A stretch of 64,000 nt of DNA from G965247475 sp965247475 (GTDB lineage: Bacteria > Chloroflexota > UBA11872), in the NCBI GenBank assembly GCA_965247475.1, contig OZ252016.1:1240001-1304000 (forward strand), in the 5' to 3' direction. The notes beneath the pieces are model-generated. The model did no database searches and was not told the DNA's origin. It worked only from the letters and a program-made list of their open reading frames with translations. Shown piece by piece: positions 8,379 to 16,260 of the stretch. The first letter of the stretch is position 1; each line of letters opens with the position of its first letter. The translations under genes were made by a program, and so were the position numbers.

Positions 8379-9398
8379 TCAGGCGTCGACCGCCGCCATC
8401 ATCCGGCGCCACAGATCGTCGTCGAGATCGTGCTCGCTGAACCAATTCGCGCCGGGTCCCAGCGGCCCGCCGGACGCGGCGCCCTCGACCGCCGCGCGCG
8501 CCTCGTCGTAGGTCGTCCCGATCTCCACCGGCTTGTAGCGCGTCCGGCACGCGTCGAGCATCTGCTTGGCCTCGTCGAATCCCCATTCGCAGACGAAACA
8601 GGTGAGCAGGGTCCCCAGCGCCACCGCCTCGGCGTGAATGAGCTCGCGGCCGTGGATGCGCTCGAACGCGGCCCCAAAGGGGTGGTCGATGCTGTGATAG
8701 ACATCCTTGCCAAAGGTCGGGAGGCGGTAGCGGTCGCGCTGAGCCTCGGCCACCATGCGGATGGCCTCGTCGCCCGCGCGTCCGTCCGCACCCGTATCCG
8801 CGGCGAACCGCCGCACTTGATCGCGTACCCAGTCGGCGACGCCGTCCGCCACCGCCTGGTCCCACGGCTCACCGGGTCGACCCAGGCCGTCCCACCAGCG
8901 CCAGGCCGCCAGGAGGGCCATGTTGCCAATCGTCTCGCCCATGCCGGCCGCGTTGAGGTGGGGCGGCGCTTGGCGAACGACGTCGTAGTCGACCAGCACG
9001 TAGTCGGGCGTGAGGTCCGGTGTCGCAGGCTCCCAGCTACCGTCTCCGTTCCGGATAACGTAGCCCGCTTGAAAGATCGCGCCGGTGGAAACGATCGTCG
9101 GGATCAGCACGAGCGGCTTCGACAGCTCGTGGGCGACGTACTTTCCAACATCGAGCGCGTTACCGCCGCCCACCGCAACGATGCGATCGATCGGCGGCAA
9201 CCGATCGGTCACGTCGTGCAGGTATGTGTCGGCCATTCCCTGATGGAACTCGACCACCGCGGCGTTCGACAGCTGCGGTTCAGCAACCGCCCAGGCGCTG
9301 GGCGTCGTTATAGCGGCGTACGCGCCGAAGTCCGGTTCGTGCTGGGCAAGCAGCTCGCGCCCGTATCGCGCGTCCCAGGTCAGCGCCGGATGATCCAC
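8379..9398 (-). CDS. Iron-containing alcohol dehydrogenase family (glycerol-1-phosphate dehydrogenase-like)
   Basis: This 339-residue protein is of the GldA/AraM type, NAD(P)- and metal-dependent. Features visible are the dinucleotide motif VGGGNALDVGKYVA, the strand VLIPTIVSTGA, and metal-site residues in LNAAGMGETIGN and in the HSIDHPFGAAFERIHG / IHAEAVALG segment. It starts at GTG 9398, with AGGA upstream, because the preceding gene ends at 9403 and the two are evidently co-transcribed. It probably reduces or oxidises a polyol, aldehyde or sugar phosphate. Proximity to a DHDPS-family aldolase suggests handling of the aldehyde or keto product of that enzyme. Confidence 0.8.
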   Translation of the reverse strand: MDHPALTWDARYGRELLAQHEPDFGAYAAITTPSAWAVAEPQLSNAAVVEFHQGMADTYLHDVTDRLPPIDRIVAVGGGNALDVGKYVAHELSKPLVLIPTIVSTGAIFQAGYVIRNGDGSWEPATPDLTPDYVLVDYDVVRQAPPHLNAAGMGETIGNMALLAAWRWWDGLGRPGEPWDQAVADGVADWVRDQVRRFAADTGADGRAGDEAIRMVAEAQRDRYRLPTFGKDVYHSIDHPFGAAFERIHGRELIHAEAVALGTLLTCFVCEWGFDEAKQMLDACRTRYKPVEIGTTYDEARAAVEGAASGGPLGPGANWFSEHDLDDDLWRRMMAAVDA

Positions 9399-9402
9399 TG
9401 TC

Positions 9403-10359
9403 CTAGGCTCTCGCGACGGCGACCGCTGCGCCGACAGGGTACTGCTCCAGCAGCCCGAGCCGAGCGACCTGCGCGTCGAGTTCCCGGACGGCGGTATCGT
9501 CGATCGAAGGCGCCGGATCGCGGACGGTCGCCGAATCAATCAAGCCGCGCCGGACCAGGATGTGCTTGCGGACGGACCAGCTGGTGCGCGGGTCGCCCTC
9601 CGACACGGTGAACGGCAGATAGCGGTCCCACAGATCGTTCGCGCCCCGTACGTCGCCGGCCGCGAACATGCCGAGGACCTCCACGACGACCTCGGGGAAC
9701 ACGTAGCCGCTCATCATTCCGTTCGACCCCCTTTCGAGCTCCTGGACGAAGGAGGTTCCCGCGGCCGAGAAGAGGCGTGTGGAGTCGCTCGCCACGGCGC
9801 GGACGGCCGTGAGCTTGTCGGTGACCGGCTTGCCCTCCACCTTGACCCCCGCGACGCCCTCGATGTCTTGCGTTATTCGCGCGATCACTTCCGCATCCAT
9901 GGCGACGCCGCTGGTGTTGGGTTCGTCCTGAAGAATCAGCGGAACCGGGACGTTGCGGGTGATGTCGTCGCAGTGACGCAGAATTGCGTCCGCGCTGGGC
10001 GGCGTGCCGTACGAAGGGAACGCGACGATGGCGGCAGCGCCCAAATCCGCCCACTGCCGCCCCAACTCGATGACGCCTCGCGTGGCCGGATCGTACGCCG
10101 CCGCGATGACGGGCAGCCGTCCGTCGAGCTCCCGCACGACCCGGTCGACGATGCGCGCCTTCTCGCCGCGCGAGAGGAAGTTCCCCTCGGAGGCGATGGC
10201 GAGCAGGAGGATGCCGTCGGCGCCGACCTCGATCCGGTGCTCGAGCAGCCGAACCAACGCCGCTTCGTCGATCTCGCCGTCCGGTGCAAAGGGCGTTTGG
10301 AGGATGCTGAAGAACCCGCCGAGCGGAACCGGCAGCTCGCCGCCGGTGGATTCCGACAT
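9403..10359 (-). CDS. Dihydrodipicolinate synthase family aldolase
   Basis: This 318-residue class I aldolase/lyase barrel of the DapA/NAL superfamily adds or removes pyruvate, or another keto acid, on an aldehyde. The Schiff-base Lys lies in GVAGVKVEG. The usual YxVP-x-RTG segment reads LQDEPNTSG, so the catalytic Tyr is replaced and the protein is unlikely to be the lysine-pathway DapA. The ATG at 10359 (MSESTGG) gives a normal-length start; an open extension upstream has no similarity. It is followed 4 bp later by the Fe-type dehydrogenase gene. A role in sugar-acid or 2-keto-3-deoxy acid metabolism is likely. Confidence 0.8.
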   Translation of the reverse strand: MSESTGGELPVPLGGFFSILQTPFAPDGEIDEAALVRLLEHRIEVGADGILLLAIASEGNFLSRGEKARIVDRVVRELDGRLPVIAAAYDPATRGVIELGRQWADLGAAAIVAFPSYGTPPSADAILRHCDDITRNVPVPLILQDEPNTSGVAMDAEVIARITQDIEGVAGVKVEGKPVTDKLTAVRAVASDSTRLFSAAGTSFVQELERGSNGMMSGYVFPEVVVEVLGMFAAGDVRGANDLWDRYLPFTVSEGDPRTSWSVRKHILVRRGLIDSATVRDPAPSIDDTAVRELDAQVARLGLLEQYPVGAAVAVARA

Positions 10360-10670
10360 AGACACGGACGTTTTCCTCGCCAGGCAGCCGCCGGCCGCGC
10401 GACGGGTGAGTGTGCCCGATCCCACACTCGCGCGCACCCACACGCGACGGAGCGGGGCTACCCGTGGCTAAGTTGTGGATCCCACCACCGTTGTCTACAA
10501 ATCGTCGCCCCGTCACCTCGGGCCCACTCCGTCACCCCGGCGCACGCCGGGGGGTGAATTCACAGTCCAGGGGATTGGACGGTCGACGCCGCACTCATTC
10601 TGGATTCCGGATTCGCCCGGTGACCACGTGAATGCATCAGACTGCACATAGACATAGATAGCCAATCGCC
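10360..10670. other. Intergenic stretch between divergent genes
   Basis: This 311-bp region separates the minus-strand aldolase gene from the plus-strand 1083-residue gene and should hold both promoters. I see no small gene in it. It holds one strong inverted repeat (10532-10557) and a tail (about 10585-10620) rich in GGATTCCGGATTCG-type sequence resembling a dispersed repeat. Confidence 0.5.
10532..10557. repeat. Inverted repeat, dispersed hairpin
   Basis: The sequence TCACCCCGGCG, then CA, then CGCCGGGGGGTGA forms a near-perfect hairpin. It resembles the hairpin-bearing dispersed repeats seen elsewhere in the window (14461-14490, 22727-22746). It could also serve as a terminator for a transcript ending here, but no gene ends nearby. 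Confidence 0.5.
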
Positions 10671-13600
10671 GTGACGGACAGGATGATGCGCGTTCGAATC
10701 GCAGTCGAAGGCCGGCTGGGCTCGCCGGTGGCTCTGGCCCTCCAACGCCTCCGGCAAGCCCTCGAGGACCGCGGCTGCGCGGTCGTCGACGACGCTGCCG
10801 CCGTCACCGTCCGGGTCGGGACGACGGCGACGGCGGAACCGGGCCGCACGTTGCACGCGGCGGGCGCGCCGCTGCGCGACGCCCCGGAGTCCCTGGCCCT
10901 TGCCTTCACCGACGACACGCTCGCGATCGGCGGCGCGGACGACCGAGGGTTGGCCTACGCCCTGCGCGAGGCGGCCCGCCGGATCGAGCTGGCGCCGGCG
11001 CCGCTTGAATGGGCGGCCGTGTTTCCGCCGACGAGCGAGTCGCCGTTCCTGCGCAAGCGCAGCGTCTGCATCTTCCTCCACAACGAGGCGATCGAGTCGT
11101 CGTGGTACTTCGCGCCGGCCTTCTGGGAGGCGTACTTCGACAAGCTGTCGCTGAACCGGTTCAACGCCTTCAGCCTGACGTTCGGACACCAGACGGCCTA
11201 TTTGGTGCCGCCCTACGCGTTCCTGGTGCCGATGCCGGAGTTCCCCGAGGTCACGGTGCCCGGTCTGACCGAGGAGCAGCGCCGGCGCAACCTGGCGGCG
11301 CTGCGGACGATCGCCAGCACCGCCGCCGCTCGCGGCATCGACTTCACGTTCGGCGTCTGGCAGCAACATGCGTCGGAGCACGGGGACTCGCTGGTGGAGG
11401 GCCTGACGCCGGACAACCTGGCGGCCTACTGCGCGCTGGGCGTGACGAAGGTGCTCGAGGCCTGCCCCGAGATCGTGGGCGTGCAGCTGCGGGTCAACTC
11501 CGAGTCGGGCGTCGAGCTGGACGACGGGCCGGAGTTCTTCCGCGCGATCTACGCCGGGATCGCGGCGGCCGGCCGTGAGATCGAGATCGACCTGCGAGCA
11601 AAGGCCATCGCGGACGACACCTGGGAGGGCGCGCTGGAGACCGGGCTGCCGACCACCGTCTCCACCAAGTTTTGGTGCGAGCACCAGGGCATGCCCTACC
11701 ACGCCGGGCTGCTCCAAGACTCCGACCGCATGGTGCGCCGGCACTCGTACGGCGATCTGCTGAAGTTCCCGCGCGACCACGACTTCCTGTTTCGGCTCTG
11801 GAACATGGGAGCCAACAAGTTCACGTTGTGGGGCGACCCGGCATGGGTCCGGCGGTTCGCGCGGAGCTGTGCCACCGGCGGCGCCAAGGGATTTGAGATC
11901 TGCGCGCCGCTGTCCAACAAGGGCTTCCGGAACGTGGGCGGCGCATGGCCGCTCTTCCAACCCGAGGAGCTGCGGTGGTACGACCACGAGGACGAGCGGT
12001 ACTGGTTCTGGTACCTGCTGTTCGGGCGGCTGGGTTATGACCCCTCCTGCGGCGACGACGTGTGGACGCGCGAATTCGCGCACCGATTCGGCGCGGATGC
12101 GGCGCGGCACACGCTGGACGCGGTGGTGGAGAGCTCGCACTACCTGCCGTTCATCACCGCCGCGCATCTGCCGTCGGCCAGCGTGTTCGGCTGGTGGCCG
12201 GAGCGCGACACCGGCGGGCTGCTCGATTTCTACATCGACATCGAGCCGAGCGATCTGGCGGGGTTCTACGGCGTCGGCGAGTACGTGCGGGACTACCTGG
12301 CCGGCTCGCTCCGGGCCAAGCTGACGCCCGAGCAGATCGCCGACCGGCTGGACACGCACGCGGCGGCGGCGACGGCAGCCCTGGAGCGGGCCGAGGGATC
12401 GGTACCGGAGCGGGCGCGCGCCGAGTTCCGGGGCATCGACGCCGACGTGCGCCTGTGCTCGGGCCTGGCGCGCTATCACGCGCGCAAGCTGCGCGCGGCG
12501 CTCGACCTGGCGTTCTTCTACGCCACCGGCGATGCGGAGCGGCTGCAACGGGCGCGAACCCAAATGGCCAGCGCTCGCGACCGGTGGCGGGCCGTGGCGA
12601 CGCACGCGGACGGGCTCTACGACGACGAGATGATCTTCGGTCCGGTCGAGGACGAATCCGGCACCTGGAAGCGGCTGACGCCGTACGTGGATCACGACCT
12701 GGCGCGGCTGGATGAGGTCCAGGAGCTGTTCGATCGCCATGGGCTCTTCACGCGCGGCTTCGACTTCGGAGCGGAAGCGGTCCACCAAGGCCCGTGGCCG
12801 CCGCGATTCGTGCGCGGCGCCTGGGTCGAGCGGCGGTTCGACGCGGTGTCGCCCGCCGCCGAGTACTCGCCGGCAGCGGATCAGGGCTGGCACAAGACGC
12901 GGTCGATCCTGGCCGCGAGCCCGCCGAAGCCGTCGAAGGCCGCCATCTTGGGGCGCGACCGGGAGGCGCCGGAGCTGCCGAGCAACTTGCTGCTGGCGGA
13001 CTTCCACTACCGCGGCCGCAATGCGCACTACCCTGAGAACACCTTCATCGCGGACGTTCCGAACGGGACGTACGACGTCACGGTCGTGATGGGCGACGCG
13101 CGACCCGACGGCGAGGACCGCGGACCAATGTGGGTGACGTTCCAGGGGCGGTACCAGACCGACCGGTTCACGGCGCCGGGCGGTCGGACCATCGAGCGCA
13201 CCCAGCGCGTTCACATCGGCAACGGCCGCCTGGAGCTGGAGGTCAACTCGCATCCGGCCTCAGACTGGACGATCAACGCGGTCGTCGTGCGTGAAGCCGC
13301 TCCCCAAATCGGGCACGTGCCAATCCGGAGCGCATCGCCCGGTCCGCTGCGCGTGGCGGCAACCGTGACCGCGCCGGACGGAGTGGTCGACGTGAGCCTC
13401 AACTGGCGGGCGGGCGACGGCGAATACCGGCGTGTACCCATGCGGGGCAAGGGCGCCATCCGCGGCGCCGACATCGCGCTGCCCGACGCGCGGGACGCCG
13501 AGTACTTCATCGAAGCGACCGATGCGACCGGCGCGACCCGAACCTGGCCGGCGGCGGGCGCGGATGCACCGCAGCGGGTAGCGGTCGGCAAGTCCGCCGG

Positions 13601-13922
13601 CCGGCCCGTGGTGGACGTGGAGCGCGCGACCGGCGCGACCCCCGGCCGGAACCTGACGGTGACCGCCCGCGTGGACGCGGCCGAGGAGCTCGATCGCGTG
13701 ACGCTGTACTACCGGGACCTGAACCAGCGGGAGCTGTACACGCCGGTCCGCATGGAACGCACCAACGGCGCCTGGACCGCCACGATCCCCGGCGCCGACA
13801 TCGTGCCGACCTGGGATGTGATGTACTACGCAGAGGCCATGGACCGGTTGGGCAACGGCGCCATCGGACCGGATCCGGACACGGAGACCCCCTATGTGGT
13901 CGTGCCCGTCGAGCGTGCGTAG
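10671..13922 (+). CDS. Large multidomain protein, putative glycoside hydrolase
   Basis: This 1083-residue product is the longest gene here. GTG 10671 is used; ATGs at 10683 and 10686 are alternatives. The first ~110 residues (GGADDRGLAYALREAARRIEL) match the alpha/beta domain that precedes catalytic barrels in GH20, GH67 and GH115 enzymes. The central ~550 residues look like a TIM barrel with many Trp/Tyr (FAPAFWEAYFDKLSLNRFN, NLWNMG-like RLWNMGANKFTLWGDP). The C-terminal ~330 residues form beta-sandwich modules: a carbohydrate-binding-like domain (NGTYDVTVVMGDARPD) and two Ig-like repeats. There is no signal peptide. It likely acts on an acidic or substituted glycan, but I cannot assign a family or catalytic residues. 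Confidence 0.6.
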   Translation: MTDRMMRVRIAVEGRLGSPVALALQRLRQALEDRGCAVVDDAAAVTVRVGTTATAEPGRTLHAAGAPLRDAPESLALAFTDDTLAIGGADDRGLAYALREAARRIELAPAPLEWAAVFPPTSESPFLRKRSVCIFLHNEAIESSWYFAPAFWEAYFDKLSLNRFNAFSLTFGHQTAYLVPPYAFLVPMPEFPEVTVPGLTEEQRRRNLAALRTIASTAAARGIDFTFGVWQQHASEHGDSLVEGLTPDNLAAYCALGVTKVLEACPEIVGVQLRVNSESGVELDDGPEFFRAIYAGIAAAGREIEIDLRAKAIADDTWEGALETGLPTTVSTKFWCEHQGMPYHAGLLQDSDRMVRRHSYGDLLKFPRDHDFLFRLWNMGANKFTLWGDPAWVRRFARSCATGGAKGFEICAPLSNKGFRNVGGAWPLFQPEELRWYDHEDERYWFWYLLFGRLGYDPSCGDDVWTREFAHRFGADAARHTLDAVVESSHYLPFITAAHLPSASVFGWWPERDTGGLLDFYIDIEPSDLAGFYGVGEYVRDYLAGSLRAKLTPEQIADRLDTHAAAATAALERAEGSVPERARAEFRGIDADVRLCSGLARYHARKLRAALDLAFFYATGDAERLQRARTQMASARDRWRAVATHADGLYDDEMIFGPVEDESGTWKRLTPYVDHDLARLDEVQELFDRHGLFTRGFDFGAEAVHQGPWPPRFVRGAWVERRFDAVSPAAEYSPAADQGWHKTRSILAASPPKPSKAAILGRDREAPELPSNLLLADFHYRGRNAHYPENTFIADVPNGTYDVTVVMGDARPDGEDRGPMWVTFQGRYQTDRFTAPGGRTIERTQRVHIGNGRLELEVNSHPASDWTINAVVVREAAPQIGHVPIRSASPGPLRVAATVTAPDGVVDVSLNWRAGDGEYRRVPMRGKGAIRGADIALPDARDAEYFIEATDATGATRTWPAAGADAPQRVAVGKSAGRPVVDVERATGATPGRNLTVTARVDAAEELDRVTLYYRDLNQRELYTPVRMERTNGAWTATIPGADIVPTWDVMYYAEAMDRLGNGAIGPDPDTETPYVVVPVERA

Positions 13923-14189
13923 GCCGGTCGGGCCGCTGTCGGCAAACGCGCGCGGCCAGGCGTCCGCTCGCGGCGCCGACGTGAACCGGAAGCCGCAAAG
14001 CTCCGCGTCGCGCACCCGCGCGTGGAGGCAAGGCGGTCGATCCGACCGACCATCGCCCCCGCGCGCCTGGCCCGACTGGCGGGCAGCAGGCATCGGCTCT
14101 CCAGCGCGCCCCCCCATTGCCGCGAACATTGGAGACCGCCGCGCTCGGAGCGATTCTTCGATGGACTTCAGGCCGCGGGGCGACCGGCC

Positions 14190-15872
14190 ATGACGCCGCC
14201 GCACGAACCGCTGCACGGACGCAGCTTTCCCTCGACCCTGGAGGCGCAGCGCAGCGCGCTCGCCGAGGACCCGGATCTGCTGCGGTTCGCGGCTTCCCGC
14301 GAGCGGCTGGCCGCGGACCCGTACCGCCCGCTCTATCACTTCTCGCCGCCCGAGAACAACATGAACGACGCCAACGGCCTCTGCCAGTGGAGACCTTTGC
14401 AAAACGCCCTCTCCCTCGGGAGAAGGTTGGGGTGAGGGCGTCTTCCAGCTTCGGGGGAAGCTCTGGATACCGGCTTTCGCCGGTATGACGAAAGTTACGC
14501 AAAGGTCTCCAGTGGCAGGGCCGCTACCACCTCTTCTACCAGTTCAGGTCAACGGGTCAGGACCGCGTGCACTGGGGGCACACGGTCAGCGACGACTTGG
14601 TGCGCTGGACCGATCTTCCTCCCGCCATCTATCCGACCATCGAGGAGTACTGCTACAGCGGTCAGACGCTGGTCGAGCCGGACCGGGTCATCGCCATGTA
14701 CCACGGCACCGAGTCGGGCAACGCCATTGCTACCGCCTCCGACCCGCTGTTGCTGAACTGGGCGAAGCATCCTCGGAACCCGGTGATCCCGATCGTGCCG
14801 ATCGATGCCGACGGCGCGCCCTACCGCGTGTTCGATCCGTGCATCTGGAAGGAGGAGGACGGCTACTACGCGCTCTCCGGCACCTACAAAGACGGTGAGA
14901 ACGAGGTGGACTGCAAGGCCGTTAGCCACCTGTTCCGGTCCACCGACCTCGTGACCTGGGAGCACCTCGGTCCGCTGATCGAAGGCGGCTTCCACAGCGA
15001 GCCCGGTGAGGACGCCGCGGTGCCCAACTTCTTGCTGATCGGCGGCGGCAAGCACCTCTTGCTCTTTCTTCAGCCACAAGCGGGCGGGCCAGTACTACCT
15101 TGGAACCTACGACCGCGCCCGGCGCCGGCTGATCCCCGACCGGCACGGCCGCATGAACTACGGCCCGGCCTGGGTGGGGAGCCTGCATGCGCCGTCCGCC
15201 ACCATCGACGACCAGGAACGCCTGCTCGGCATCTTCAATATCAAGGAAGGCCGCACGCCGCAGGGGTGGAACGACGTCATGAGCCTGCCGCGTCACTACT
15301 GGCTGGGGGCAGACGGAACGTTGCGGATGGGTCCGGTCGCCGAGGTGGAGAGCCTGCGCGGCGATGCCGTGCACGTGGGGCGGACACCGATCCCGTCGAA
15401 CGGCGAGGTGCCGCTGGATACCGTGCGCGGAAAAGCGCTGGAGGTCGAGGCGCTCTTAGAGCCGGGATCGGCCCGGGAGGTCGGGTTGATCGTCTTGCGG
15501 GCGCCGGACGGGTCGGAGCAGACGCGGATCTCGCTGTTCCGGCGCCACTCGGCCGGCTCGGGACCGCACCAATTGCAGATCGACGTGTCGGCCGCCTCGC
15601 TGCGGGAGGATGTCTACGCGCGCGTGCCGGAGATCGGCCCGCTGGACCTGGCGCCGGACGAGCCGCTCCGCCTGCGGGTGTTCGTGGACCGCAGCGTGAT
15701 CGAGGTCTTTGCGGGCGACCGCCAATGCTTGACGTTGCGCGCCTACCCGCAGCGTGCGGACAGCAACGGCGTGGCGGTCTTTGCCCGCGGCGGGAGCGCC
15801 CGGCTGGAATCCCTCGACGCCTGGCAGATGCAGTCCGTCTGGCCTGAGCTGAAGCACCTGGAAGGGCACTGA
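14190..15872 (+). pseudogene. GH32-type glycoside hydrolase, interrupted
   Basis: The start (ATG 14190) leads to NNMNDANGLCQW, the equivalent of the GH32 WMNDPNG nucleophile box. At that point the gene is split by a 118-bp inverted-repeat element, and the original frame stops at 14433-14435. The coding sequence resumes at QGRYHLFYQF in another frame. It then suffers a one-base insertion within 15065-15068: the expected LLFFSHKRAGQYYLGTYD continues only after a frame change. The C-terminal beta-sandwich (LRLRVFVDRSVIEVFAGD) is intact and ends at 15872. The ancestor would have cleaved fructosides. As written, no functional full-length product can be made. Confidence 0.85.
14391..14508. mobile_element. 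MITE-like non-autonomous element inside the GH32 gene
   Basis: The insert is bounded by perfect inverted repeats AGACCTTTGC / GCAAAGGTCT and flanked by direct repeats CCAGTGG (14384-14390 and 14509-14515). If GG/CC belong to the ends, the inverted repeat is GGAGACCTTTGC and the target duplication shortens to AGT. Removing the insert plus one flank restores CAG TGG CAG GGC in frame. Inside are two hairpins: CGCCCTC...GAGGGCG and ATACCGGC-TTTC-GCCGGTAT. There is no transposase gene. It was probably moved by a transposase encoded elsewhere in the genome. Confidence 0.8.
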
Positions 15873-16260
15873 GCGGCCCGGATTCTCAGGCCGCCGCCGG
15901 ATCGGCGATCTAACGGCTCACGGCGTCTGGCCGTACTTCCCATGAGCCCAGGTGACGCGCGGTGACTCCCTGCGTCGTCATTCGTATGTTGTCGAGGCCT
16001 CGCACAAGGGTCAGGTTGTGAGGCAGGCGGTTCGCTGGGGTGACGGGTCGGGCCTGTCGAACCGCGCACCCTGAGCTTGTTGAAAGGGCATGAGAACGGT
16101 GTGGCTGATGGCAGGCGCTTCGACCGCCTCAGCGCAGACTTTCGCCGGTCCGCAGGCCATGAGATTCCTCGTCGCGCCGCGCGCTCCTCGGAATGACAGC
16201 CGCCGGAATGACAGCTGAGCGGTTCCGGCGATTGGTCAACACGGGCGGTGGGAACGGCAT
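15873..16260. other. Intergenic stretch with repeat remnants
   Basis: This 388-bp gap lies between convergent genes and holds no convincing gene. It contains a CCCTGAGCTTGTTGAAAGGGC segment of dispersed-repeat type (about 16068-16090) and a tandem CGGAATGACAGC duplicated at about 16190-16215. These look like decayed repeats. Confidence 0.5.

Noticed and set aside
10560..13253. 897-codon minus-strand open frame
   Set aside because: It lies antisense to the 1083-residue protein, is compositionally odd (Arg/Val/Gln/His-rich) and has no recognisable domain.
13923..14189. Extra N-terminal coding sequence for the GH32 gene
   Set aside because: The frame is open back to 14022 but the translated stretch shows no similarity or signal peptide, and no ribosome-binding site precedes 14022.
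14190..15872. GH32 gene rescued by the summed indels (125 + 1 bases)
   Set aside because: The original frame hits a stop at 14433-14435 inside the element, and the 14515-15065 part is read in another frame, so no continuous product exists.
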